From positions 1-10,321 of the forward strand of contig DNCM01000033.1 of assembly GCA_003498085.1 (NCBI GenBank): 10,321 nucleotides of DNA, read 5' to 3'. Source of the stretch: a bacterium. GTDB lineage: Bacteria > UBA9089 > UBA9088. Each line of letters begins with the position of its first letter. Positions within the stretch are counted from its first letter, which is position 1. Both the position numbers and the translations under genes were made by a program. The notes below the pieces were generated by a model that worked only from the letters and a program-made list of their open reading frames with translations, did no database searches and had not been told where the DNA came from. Below are positions 1 through 6,660 of the stretch, piece by piece.

Positions 1-414
1 GATGTACCTTCCGAGTACATATAAATATAAATGAAATACTTGTCCCTTGACAATTATAGATCACCATAAGTTCAATGAACCTTTCTGGGCTTAAATATTC
101 ACCCTTTCCAATATTCTGTGGATATTTACTGATATCATAGTTCTGACACCAAGGGCAATTAAAATTGCAAGACCAACTGCTAACAGTTAAAGCCTTTGTT
201 CCGGGATAGAAATGGAAGAATGGTTTTTTCTCTATAGGATTGGCACTGATTGATGATATCTCTCCATAGATTATGGTATAGAGCTTTCCATCGATGTTTT
301 CTCTTGTCTTGCAAAAACCTGTTTTTCCAGGAAGAATCCCGCATCTTTTTTCGCATGTAAGGCATACTACTCTGCTTCATCCTCTTTTTCCCAGAACAAT
401 GCTATTTTCTTCAT
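1..414 (-). pseudogene. amrS: AmrS-like radical SAM protein (AmmeMemoRadiSam system), 5' part, frameshifted and interrupted
   Basis: Translating the minus strand by eye gives the N-terminal third of an AmrS-family radical SAM enzyme. The ATG at 414 reads MKKIALFWEKEDEAE and then hits TAG (367-369). Dropping to the next frame continues as VCLTCEKRC, then GKTGFC, the family signature PIEKKPFFHFYPGTK, and the radical-SAM cluster C-x3-C-x2-C (CNFNCPWCQN) near 150-180. One missing base at about 368-369 explains the break: a Tyr codon between Glu and Val would restore the usual sequence. Homology ends again at base 28, right after GTSISF, where the family normally has Asn-Glu-Pro-Thr; the last 28 bases do not fit. 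The start overlaps the stop of an upstream 30-codon frame as ATGA. The family name rests on motifs; the biochemical role of AmrS is not known to me. The damage could be real decay, an insertion, or errors at a contig end. Confidence 0.8.
2..20. repeat. Small inverted repeat at the left edge, within the foreign end of amrS
   Basis: ATGTAC (2-7) and GTACAT (15-20) are perfect 6-base inverted arms around a 7-base loop, CTTCCGA. They sit inside the 28 bases where amrS coding homology has already been lost. A subterminal hairpin is typical of IS200/IS605-like elements, but nothing else of such an element is present, and a repeat this short can arise by chance. Confidence 0.35.
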
Positions 415-500
415 GCTTTACGCATCTCTTCTTTCGTAACCCTTTCGGGATCTTTAGGGATTGGCTGCATCAACTAAACAGGCCCTTTTATTTTTGACAT
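411..500 (-). other. Possible small ORF, 29 sense positions with an in-frame TAG, between the glycosylase and amrS
   Basis: An ATG at 500 lies two bases after the TAA of the DNA glycosylase gene. It reads MSKIKGPV, TAG (474-476), then LMQPIPKDPERVTKEEMRKA and TGA (411-413). The TGA overlaps the amrS ATG as ATGA. The frame exactly fills the gap and is joined to both neighbours in operon style, which hints at a tiny gene with a nonsense mutation. A shorter version starting at ATG 470 would code 19 residues without any internal stop. I do not recognise the peptide and see no strong ribosome binding site. TAG also ends the flavin reductase and the O-antigen ligase genes here, so it is an ordinary stop in this organism. 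Chance is a fair alternative. Confidence 0.2.
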
Positions 501-502
501 CT

Positions 503-1105
503 TTATCTAGATAAAAAACAAGAACTTTTTATTACAAACCTTAAGGGCCATTCTTTACATTCACCTGCATAGGGTATATTTATCCTCGGAGTCCTTAAAA
601 TATCCTTTTCTTCTATTTTTTCACCTTCCGTGAAATAGATCTTTTCTCCTTCTACCATATCCTCTCCATTGAGTAATTTATCAATCTTTAATGCCTTACA
701 TAGCTTTCCTGGACCATTCAGTAATTTCTTTATATCGAATTCATCTACTGATTTTCCTATGTTCTTTAAGATAATATCTATTCCTGAAAGGGGTTCTAAT
801 GCCCTGATTAGGATCCCACCCGCATCTTTTTCTAGGTGGCAGACCACATTTAGACAATAAGTATTTATATATACAGGGTAAATATAAGCACAGCCTACCT
901 TTCCAAACAAAAGTTTGGTTCTATTCGTATAGCCAAACCTTCCTACATGGCAACCTAGATCTTCCTTTCCTCCATATGCCTCTGTCTCTACGATCTTAGC
1001 TATTATATTGCCATTTCCAGAATTTATGATCAGATATTTTCCTAAGAATTTTGGAGCGGCATCTTTTGGATGGTGATTAAAAAAATCCCTCTTTAATCTA
1101 TTCAT
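503..1105 (-). CDS. mpg: 3-methyladenine DNA glycosylase (AAG/MPG family)
   Basis: A monofunctional base-excision-repair enzyme, 200 residues and full length, that removes alkylated or deaminated purines such as 3-methyladenine and hypoxanthine. The family core is clear. ETEAY at 40-44 carries the catalytic Glu42 (equivalent to human Glu125), and Tyr44 and His53 match the human base-stacking Tyr127 and His136. YIYPVY at 74-79 supplies the tyrosines including the helix-intercalating one, followed by CLN (84-86) and LIRALEP (99-105). GPGKLCKAL and a C-terminal PRI...PLRF segment complete the fold. One change from the usual is VYIN in place of the common YGM after the intercalating Tyr. The start is ATG at 1105 with only a weak purine stretch upstream, 25 bases after the flavin reductase stop, so it is probably co-transcribed with that gene. 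No signal peptide, so cytoplasmic. Confidence 0.93.
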   Translation of the reverse strand: MNRLKRDFFNHHPKDAAPKFLGKYLIINSGNGNIIAKIVETEAYGGKEDLGCHVGRFGYTNRTKLLFGKVGCAYIYPVYINTYCLNVVCHLEKDAGGILIRALEPLSGIDIILKNIGKSVDEFDIKKLLNGPGKLCKALKIDKLLNGEDMVEGEKIYFTEGEKIEEKDILRTPRINIPYAGECKEWPLRFVIKSSCFLSR

Positions 1106-1130
1106 CTTAAGATTATTAGTTACACTTAGA

Positions 1131-1700
1131 CTATTGTTGGTCTAATACCTTGCCTATAGTAGCAAATAGTGTTCCTCCAAAATGATAGATTAGGCTTGTT
1201 TCTTCTTTATTTAAATCCCAACATGCACCATCAAAGAGACCTTTGTTTGCAGAAGCAACAACAACATTGCCTATGAAGATGGTATGGTCACCTGCAGGAT
1301 ATATGTCCACTACTTTACATTCCAAATGGCCGATACATTCCTTGATCAATGGTGGCTTGACTACTTTGGCAGGGATAGGAGTAAGGCTGCTTTCTTTAAA
1401 TTTGTCTATGTTTTTTCCAGATACACTTCCGCAAAATTTTACTTGTTTTAGAAGAAAAACATTGGGGACATTTATGACGAATTCTTTTGTAGTCTCTATC
1501 AGCTGGCAAGAAAAATGACTTTTGGCTATGCTTATTGCAGATAGTGGAGGGTTATGGCTTACAGGCATCTGCCAAGCAAGGGTGATTATATTTGGTCTTT
1601 CTTCTTTTGAAATAGAGGTCACCAATATCACTGAGCCGCTATTTATAAGTCTATTAGCCCTTGTAAGAGGAATTTCTTCTTTTATTAGTTCCAAACTCAA
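1131..1700 (-). CDS. Flavin reductase family protein (FMN-binding split barrel, flavoredoxin-like)
   Basis: A 189-residue protein of the flavin-reductase-like / flavoredoxin family, which binds FMN in a split beta-barrel and passes electrons from NAD(P)H or a partner protein. Visible motifs are NIITLAW (37-43) and NPPLSAIS (50-57) in the flavin-binding strands, FVINVP (74-79), FCGSVSGKNIDKF (89-101), HLECKV (125-130), the hallmark GDHTIFIGNV (137-146), and a closing YHFGG...FATIGKVL (172-186). The start is a TTG at 1700. AGGAG lies six bases upstream and the next in-frame ATG is 44 codons in, inside the barrel, so TTG is well supported. It is the first main gene of a transcription unit with mpg and amrS, behind a strong promoter (1789-1817). 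The partner or substrate cannot be told from sequence; electron transfer is inferred from the family. Confidence 0.9.
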   Translation of the reverse strand: MSLELIKEEIPLTRANRLINSGSVILVTSISKEERPNIITLAWQMPVSHNPPLSAISIAKSHFSCQLIETTKEFVINVPNVFLLKQVKFCGSVSGKNIDKFKESSLTPIPAKVVKPPLIKECIGHLECKVVDIYPAGDHTIFIGNVVVASANKGLFDGACWDLNKEETSLIYHFGGTLFATIGKVLDQQ

Positions 1701-1774
1701 TTAATTCTCCTATAAGATGACATTTTAGAATCTATGGCTTTCTTTATCCTAGCCGTAACATATGTCCATTCCAT
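1697..1774 (-). CDS. Possible 25-residue leader ORF upstream of the flavin reductase, unrecognised
   Basis: ATG at 1774 opens MEWTYVTARIKKAIDSKMSSYRRIN and ends with TGA at 1697-1699. The last bases share TTGA with the flavin reductase start, a typical coupled stop/start overlap, and the Shine-Dalgarno of the next gene lies within its final codons. The peptide is basic (Arg/Lys-rich) with no hydrophobic stretch. The promoter at 1789-1817 would start RNA only a few bases before this ATG, so the message would be leaderless or nearly so; there is no Shine-Dalgarno. A GTG directly before the ATG is an alternative start. The peptide matches nothing I recognise. It may be a regulatory upstream ORF or chance. 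Confidence 0.3.
   Translation of the reverse strand: MEWTYVTARIKKAIDSKMSSYRRIN
1707..1711 (-). promoter_or_regulatory. Shine-Dalgarno site fixing the TTG start of the flavin reductase
   Basis: AGGAG on the minus strand ends six bases before the TTG at 1700-1698. It is one of the clearest ribosome binding sites in the window and is the main reason for accepting a TTG start. It also lies inside the last codons of the possible leader ORF, an arrangement that would couple the two translations. Confidence 0.75.
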
Positions 1775-1788
1775 CACTTTTAAAATAA

Positions 1789-1817
1789 ATTATACGCCTT
1801 TTTAAAATTTTGTTCAA
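1789..1817 (-). promoter_or_regulatory. Sigma-70-type promoter for the flavin reductase-mpg-amrS unit
   Basis: On the minus strand TTGAAC (1812-1817) is followed by exactly 17 bases and then a perfect TATAAT (1789-1794). Transcription should start near 1782, giving about 80 bases before the flavin reductase TTG. This 164-base gap after mtaB is the longest intergenic stretch in the window. I see no terminator hairpin with a U-run for mtaB in it, so read-through from upstream is possible. Confidence 0.75.
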
Positions 1818-1864
1818 CCTATTTAATTTTCTTCTTTATCAAAATCGTTAACAGCCTTATCTAT

Positions 1865-3082
1865 TCAACTTACCTCTCCATAAGTCATAGGACCTTCAAC
1901 TTTTTTTATTTTTAAGTTGATGAAATTTCCAGGTAGTGAGGCAGGGGGTTTAAATAGCACTTTTATATAGTTTTTAGTTACGCCAATTAACCATCCATCA
2001 TCTTTGGTTGGTTCAACACTACATTCAAGTGTTTTACCTATGAATTCTCTTCTAAAATTTGCCCACTTATTTTCACTGAGTTTATGCAAAATCATGCTTC
2101 TTTCCTTCTTTACCATATCGGGCGGTTCATCAGGTAAATTTATTGCATGGGTACCAGGCCTTTTTGAATATCTGAATATATGCAAACGAGAGATAGGCGA
2201 ATTTGCAATCAAATTATAAGTATTCAAAAACTCATATTCGGCCTCACCGGGGAATCCAACTATTACATCTGCACCTATCGCACAATCTGGCATCCTTTCT
2301 TTGATCGCATAGAGCAATTCGGCATATTCCTCACTTGTATACCAACGTTTCATTAGATTCAAAATTCTATTATCTCCACTTTGTAATGGTATATGGAAAT
2401 ATCTTGAGAATTTTTGTGAACCTTGGATGAAATCTAGCAATTCATCTAAGATGCATATAGGTTCAATCGAGCCAACCCCGATCCTTCTTACTCCTTCAAC
2501 CTTATCGATTTCTTTGACGATATCAAGCAAATTTTGGCACTTTCCAATATTTGTTCCGGTAAGGACGATTTCCTCGCACCCATTGTTGACTAAATCATTA
2601 ACTTCTCTGATTACCTCTTCTATAGACCTATCCCTTGGTTTTCCCCTTACATATGGAACTACACAATAACTACAGAATTGGTCGCATCCCTCTTGGATCT
2701 TCACAAATGCTTTTGAACGGCCACCAAAACTTTTAATCCCCGGAAGTAAAGGGGTTTTAAGAAAATCGACCGCTATTTTATTTGGATCGGGCTCAACAAT
2801 ATTTACTCCTTTTATCTGTGATATCTCGTTGATTCCAATCCTGGCATAGCATCCAGTGACTATGACGAACGGCTTAGGCAATCTATTTACTTCAGTCCTT
2901 ATACCTTTCCTTGCTTCATGACAAGCCCTATCTGTCACAGCACAGGTATTAATTACGCAGATATCGGGATTATCTTTTATGGATACTGCTTTGAATCCAG
3001 CATGTTCAAATTCTTCTCTTAGCCACTCGGTGTCGTATTGATTTAACCTGCACCCAAATGTTTTAAAACTCACACTTCTCAT
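1865..3082 (-). CDS. mtaB: tRNA (N6-L-threonylcarbamoyladenosine(37)-C2)-methylthiotransferase MtaB
   Basis: A radical-SAM methylthiotransferase that adds a methylthio group to t6A at position 37 of tRNAs reading ANN codons. Numbering from the TTG at 3088 (407 residues), the N-terminal UPF0004 domain has TFGCRLNQYDTE with Cys13, NTCAVT with Cys49 and GCYA with Cys80, the ligands of the auxiliary 4Fe-4S cluster. The radical-SAM cluster motif is Cys135-x3-Cys139-x2-Cys142 (GCDQFCSYC). Then come VVPYVRGK, LTGTNIG, HIPLQSGDN and GADVIVGFPGE, and a C-terminal TRAM-like RNA-binding segment. TFGCRLNQYDTE plus GTNIG favour MtaB over MiaB or RimO. I prefer the ATG at 3082 (MRSVSFKTFGC), which places the first Cys as usual; TTG at 3088 adds two residues. 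Neither has a clear Shine-Dalgarno. It lies 53 bases after the nucleoside transporter and probably shares its transcript. Confidence 0.93.
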   Translation of the reverse strand: MRSVSFKTFGCRLNQYDTEWLREEFEHAGFKAVSIKDNPDICVINTCAVTDRACHEARKGIRTEVNRLPKPFVIVTGCYARIGINEISQIKGVNIVEPDPNKIAVDFLKTPLLPGIKSFGGRSKAFVKIQEGCDQFCSYCVVPYVRGKPRDRSIEEVIREVNDLVNNGCEEIVLTGTNIGKCQNLLDIVKEIDKVEGVRRIGVGSIEPICILDELLDFIQGSQKFSRYFHIPLQSGDNRILNLMKRWYTSEEYAELLYAIKERMPDCAIGADVIVGFPGEAEYEFLNTYNLIANSPISRLHIFRYSKRPGTHAINLPDEPPDMVKKERSMILHKLSENKWANFRREFIGKTLECSVEPTKDDGWLIGVTKNYIKVLFKPPASLPGNFINLKIKKVEGPMTYGEVS

Positions 3083-3135
3083 AATCAAGTATGCAATTTC
3101 TTTTGTCTAACTTAGATGGGTAGGAGGCCATTAAC

Positions 3136-4458
3136 TTAATGTGGTAACGAATTAAGAATTGTAACCTGGCCCGCTGTTGTAAATATACCAGCAACTGCAC
3201 CCGTCATAAGGCAAGCCAAAGTAGCAGCAAATAAAGCCCTAAATCCTAAAGCAGATAGGTCTTTTGCACGATTAGGAGCTAAAGCAGAAATACCACCTAC
3301 AAATATAGCTAAGGAGGCGATGTGGCTGAATCCGCAAAGGGCATAGCTAACCACCACAACGGAGCGGGGATCGACTATCTGACCATCCCTGATATACTGA
3401 GCTAAGTGCTGATAGGATACAAGCTCTGTAACTATTGTTCTTTCTCCTAGTAAAATAGAGACTTTAGGGATATCTTGCCAGGGAACACCCATTAAAAAGC
3501 TAAAGGGATAGTATATGAAGGAAAGGATTTTTTGAAGCGAAAGATCTAAAGAAACATTCAGAAGCAAACCTATCTTTTGCCCTAGGCCTGCAATTGCCCA
3601 ATTGACCATGGCTAATAATCCCAAGAGTGCCAAAAGCAAAGCTACAATTCCTACAAGCATCTTTACTCCTTCTTGGGACCCTTTAATTATCGTCTCTACC
3701 CAGCTAGATGCCTTTTCATAATGGACATCTGCCTCCTTACCCAAAGTTATGGGATGTTGGTCTTCTGGATAGAGTAATTTTGACATCACAATTGCTGCTG
3801 GAGCACTCAATATAGAAGCCGAGACTAAATGCCCAGCAATGGCAGGAAATTCATGGTATAAAAATCCTACATAGATTGCCATAATCGTTGAGGCGATTGT
3901 AGCCATTCCTGCGGTTAGTATTGTACATAATTCTGAATGTGTCATTTCTCCAATATAGGGGCGAATAGTAAGGGTAGACTCAATACCTACTACTATATTA
4001 CTTGAAGTGCATAACGATTCTGCTCCGCTTATCCGCATTAGATGAGTAAAAACATATGCAAAAGCCTTTACAATCTTTTGTAATATGCCCACATAGTACA
4101 AAAGTGCCATCAGGCTTGAGAAAAATATAAGCGATGGAAGTGCCTGAAATGCAAGGATAAACCCTATAGATTTCTCACCAGCAGGACCTGTAACACCTGG
4201 TGGAATGGCTAAGGGGCCAAAGACAAAATATATCCCTTCATTAGCAAATGATAGGATCTTGACTACAGCACTATTTATCCAGTTAAATAAGAATAACCCT
4301 ACAGGGATATAAAAAATAAACAAGGCAAACGACAACTGTAGAGCGACTGTCCAGAATACTACACGCCAGTTGATATTACGCCTATTCTTAGAAAAAATCC
4401 AGGCAACAAACATCAAACAGAAAATACCCAAAAAACTGATTAGATTATAGATGCTCAT
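3136..4458 (-). CDS. Concentrative nucleoside transporter (CNT/NupC family)
   Basis: A 440-residue inner-membrane protein with many hydrophobic helices that imports nucleosides with Na+ or H+. CNT landmarks are QALPSLIFFSSLMALLYYVGILQ around 105-127 (re-entrant and gate region), SGAESLCTSSNIVVG (144-158), RPYIGEMTHSEL (166-177), GMATIASTIMAIYVGFL (184-200), TELVSY with Glu345, and CGFSHIAS...GGISALAPNR (375-397). Glu160 and Glu345 match the nucleoside-contacting glutamates of Vibrio vcCNT, and Ser382 matches its Ser371. The usual GQTEAP is one residue shorter here (GIEST), and the ribose-contacting Asn is His379, so substrate preference may differ. The ATG at 4458 follows an AAAAAGGGGG ribosome site by eight bases. 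It has its own promoter (4499-4527) with a palindrome at the start site, suggesting repressor control. mtaB follows after 53 bases. Confidence 0.92.
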   Translation of the reverse strand: MSIYNLISFLGIFCLMFVAWIFSKNRRNINWRVVFWTVALQLSFALFIFYIPVGLFLFNWINSAVVKILSFANEGIYFVFGPLAIPPGVTGPAGEKSIGFILAFQALPSLIFFSSLMALLYYVGILQKIVKAFAYVFTHLMRISGAESLCTSSNIVVGIESTLTIRPYIGEMTHSELCTILTAGMATIASTIMAIYVGFLYHEFPAIAGHLVSASILSAPAAIVMSKLLYPEDQHPITLGKEADVHYEKASSWVETIIKGSQEGVKMLVGIVALLLALLGLLAMVNWAIAGLGQKIGLLLNVSLDLSLQKILSFIYYPFSFLMGVPWQDIPKVSILLGERTIVTELVSYQHLAQYIRDGQIVDPRSVVVVSYALCGFSHIASLAIFVGGISALAPNRAKDLSALGFRALFAATLACLMTGAVAGIFTTAGQVTILNSLPH

Positions 4459-4472
4459 AGATCACACCCCCT

Positions 4473-4499
4473 TTTTCATAAAAACCTTTCTTATGAAAA
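4473..4499. promoter_or_regulatory. Interrupted palindrome at the transporter promoter, likely operator
   Basis: TTTTCATAA (4473-4481) and TTATGAAAA (4491-4499) are perfect 9-base inverted arms around a 9-base centre. The element touches the -10 box and covers the predicted transcription start and early leader of the nucleoside transporter. No T-run follows on either strand, which argues against a terminator. The position suits a dimeric repressor, perhaps nucleoside-responsive (inferred). A weak AT-rich leader hairpin close to the ribosome site is the other reading. Confidence 0.55.
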
Positions 4500-4527
4500 G
4501 CATAACAATTATTTTCTGAAGAGTCAA
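4499..4527 (-). promoter_or_regulatory. Sigma-70-type promoter for the nucleoside transporter and mtaB
   Basis: On the minus strand TTGACT (4522-4527) is followed by 17 bases and TATGCT (4499-4504), close to consensus in both boxes and ideal in spacing. It lies in the 91-base gap after the O-antigen ligase stop codon, with the start expected near 4492, about 35 bases before the ATG. Confidence 0.7.
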
Positions 4528-4549
4528 GGATTAAGCAGATCATTTTATT

Positions 4550-6640
4550 CTAGTACCTACCTTCCTCCTTCAATAAAAAGAGGAGCTTGTTTGCCTCTGG
4601 GTCATTTGGAGAAATCAAGAGGAGTAAATCAAGTTCTTTTTTTGCATTTTCATAGTCTTTCATCTGATAGTAGATAGCGGCGAGGTTTCTTCTCATTAAA
4701 ATATCTTTTGGGTTTGCCTTAATTGCATCTTTGCATTTTCTTATAAAGTTATCTATATCACCACTTTCATAATAAAGCTGGCTAAGGGTTTTATGGATCT
4801 CATAGGAGTCTGGATTTAGTCTTGAGATTTCTTCAAAGTCTTGAATTGCGGTTTTGCTTTTCATTGTAAGATGAATACTTTTTAAACTATCGATCCATCC
4901 TTCTTGCCAAGGTTGAATCTTCAATGCCTCTTTGAATTCATTCGCCGCATCCTGAAACATCCCTTTTGTTATATAGTAATTTGCAAGGTTTATCCTTGCA
5001 TCAACGAAGTACGGATTAAGCTCTATTGCCTTTTTGTATGCAGAAATTACATCCTCTGTCCTATTTACTCCATATTTTGCCTCTTCCCTTTGATAGGCAA
5101 CGCCGATAATATTGTAAAAATTACATTCATCGGGTATATTTTTGTTTGCATCTTTTAAGACCTCTATCGCTTCTTCGTAATTTCCCCTGTCGATATAAAA
5201 ACCAGCCAGAGCTCCATAGTATGTTCTTTCATAAGGATTAAGCTTGATCGCTTTCTTGTAATCTCCTTGATAATATGCACGGTCCGCAGAATAAAGAAAG
5301 ACTACACGATAAGAGAAAAAGGCAATGATCAAAAAAATTGGGACAAAAAACCATTTTTTCATAGGAAGTAAAAACTGTTCTTTTTTAATACCATCCATTA
5401 TACCAAGGAAGATATAAAAATAACCTGTAATAACAAGCTCTGCAAAGCTAAATTGGTTCTGGATAAGATAAGCTAACGCCGCACAAAAAAGTCCAATAAA
5501 GACTATCTTTTCTTTTCTTTTAAATCTTATTACACTTAAGAACAAAAAACATATCAAGAAAATATAGGCAATAAACCCTATAATTCCTCTTGTTATAGCA
5601 ACATCTACTACTTCATTGTGAACCCTGTCGACACCAGTTACCTGTCCTGTTTTTGACATGTAACCAAGTGGTGCATACCTCGGCCATAAAAACTGAAGAA
5701 CCTCAGGACCTATACCAAATAATGGATGATCTTTTACGATATCCATTCCACCCTTCCACATCAAAAGACGGAGACCACCTGAGCCACCAACAGGAGGAGC
5801 CACAAACCTCTCTTCAAGTGATGCAGTTTCCTTTGGTTTATGTAGAATTTCTGCAGTAAATCTCTGCATGATCGCAGTTTTGCTGTAAAAATTAGAGAGT
5901 ATAAAAATACCAAGGGTACAGAGAAGGAGGTAGTGTACATTCTTGTCTTTTAGGGTTTTTAGTGCCCCAGCAAAAAGGAAAAGCATCGTCATACCCCCCA
6001 TAAATGCAACAATACCCGCCCTTGTTCTTGTAAAAAGAAGTCCAGTAAATATAAGGATAAATGCACCTGCATAGATCCACTTTGTTTTCTTCATATCTTT
6101 CAAAAACATAGCAAATGATAGTGGACAGAGCATGGCAAGATATGCGGCTAAAAAAACAGGATTTCCAAAGGAGGCAGAAACTCTATCAGAAAATACTTCC
6201 CAGCCAATCGGGTCTTTACCGTATGCTTGAAGAATTCCATAAACACTTGATCCGATACCTCCGATGATGGCAGAATTTATCAAAAGAGTATATCTTTCTT
6301 GTCTAATGAGATTTAAAACAATAAGATATAGAACAAAATAAAAAACCTCTGTCATAAGCCCTTGATAGCGCATATATGTTCCAACAAGACTTATCTGTCT
6401 ATGGTAAGAAAAAATTGTTGAAATGCCTGTTATAATGAGGAATACAAAGAGAATGATACCAATTTTCCCAATACTTATTTTTTTTGATTTGGTAAATATC
6501 CAGAGAAAAAGAGAAATAACAACGAAAATATTTACAAGTAAAAGCTTTGAAAGGTCGGTCTTGCTTGCTAAAGAAAGGTCATAATAGAAGGGAAGAATAA
6601 TAATAAATAAGCAAAAAAGCCATTCACATATAGAATTCAT
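4550..6640 (-). CDS. O-antigen ligase/polymerase family membrane protein (Wzy_C) with C-terminal TPR repeats
   Basis: A 696-residue fusion. Residues 1-450 form about a dozen membrane helices with the WaaL/Wzy pattern: GNPVFLAAYLAMLCPL (159-174), TRTRAG (204-209), then a large extracytoplasmic loop with GGLRLLMWKGG and HPLFGIGPE (288-313) and DRVHNEVVD (338-346). Arg291 and His341 are the likely catalytic residues by analogy with O-antigen ligases. Residues 450-690 are TPRs. The prolines closing successive units fall at 469, 503, 543, 577, 610, 644 and 678, a regular 33-34-residue period except for one 40-residue unit carrying a six-residue insertion. Such proteins join or polymerise lipid-linked glycans, or glycosylate proteins; which one cannot be told here. 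The ATG at 6640 lies 20 bases after ppdK stops, so the two are likely co-transcribed, though no glycan-synthesis gene is nearby. The ribosome site is weak. Confidence 0.88.
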   Translation of the reverse strand: MNSICEWLFCLFIIILPFYYDLSLASKTDLSKLLLVNIFVVISLFLWIFTKSKKISIGKIGIILFVFLIITGISTIFSYHRQISLVGTYMRYQGLMTEVFYFVLYLIVLNLIRQERYTLLINSAIIGGIGSSVYGILQAYGKDPIGWEVFSDRVSASFGNPVFLAAYLAMLCPLSFAMFLKDMKKTKWIYAGAFILIFTGLLFTRTRAGIVAFMGGMTMLFLFAGALKTLKDKNVHYLLLCTLGIFILSNFYSKTAIMQRFTAEILHKPKETASLEERFVAPPVGGSGGLRLLMWKGGMDIVKDHPLFGIGPEVLQFLWPRYAPLGYMSKTGQVTGVDRVHNEVVDVAITRGIIGFIAYIFLICFLFLSVIRFKRKEKIVFIGLFCAALAYLIQNQFSFAELVITGYFYIFLGIMDGIKKEQFLLPMKKWFFVPIFLIIAFFSYRVVFLYSADRAYYQGDYKKAIKLNPYERTYYGALAGFYIDRGNYEEAIEVLKDANKNIPDECNFYNIIGVAYQREEAKYGVNRTEDVISAYKKAIELNPYFVDARINLANYYITKGMFQDAANEFKEALKIQPWQEGWIDSLKSIHLTMKSKTAIQDFEEISRLNPDSYEIHKTLSQLYYESGDIDNFIRKCKDAIKANPKDILMRRNLAAIYYQMKDYENAKKELDLLLLISPNDPEANKLLFLLKEEGRY

Positions 6641-6660
6641 AATGACTAAAGTGCTACACC

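Noticed and set aside
365..372. TAG in amrS (or at 474-476) read as pyrrolysine
   Set aside because: Reading through TAG in amrS leaves the wrong frame, while homology continues one frame over; TAG also ends two intact genes here.
180..380. 66-codon minus-strand frame over amrS
   Set aside because: It is a shadow frame: the conserved radical-SAM motifs are in a different frame of the same strand.
3120..3144. TAAGTTA repeated twice after the transporter stop
   Set aside because: A short AT-rich direct repeat with no hairpin or other structure; expected by chance.
4473..4499. Rho-independent terminator between the O-antigen ligase and the transporter
   Set aside because: The stem is AT-only apart from one C-G pair, and no T-run follows on either strand; its position at a promoter start fits an operator better.
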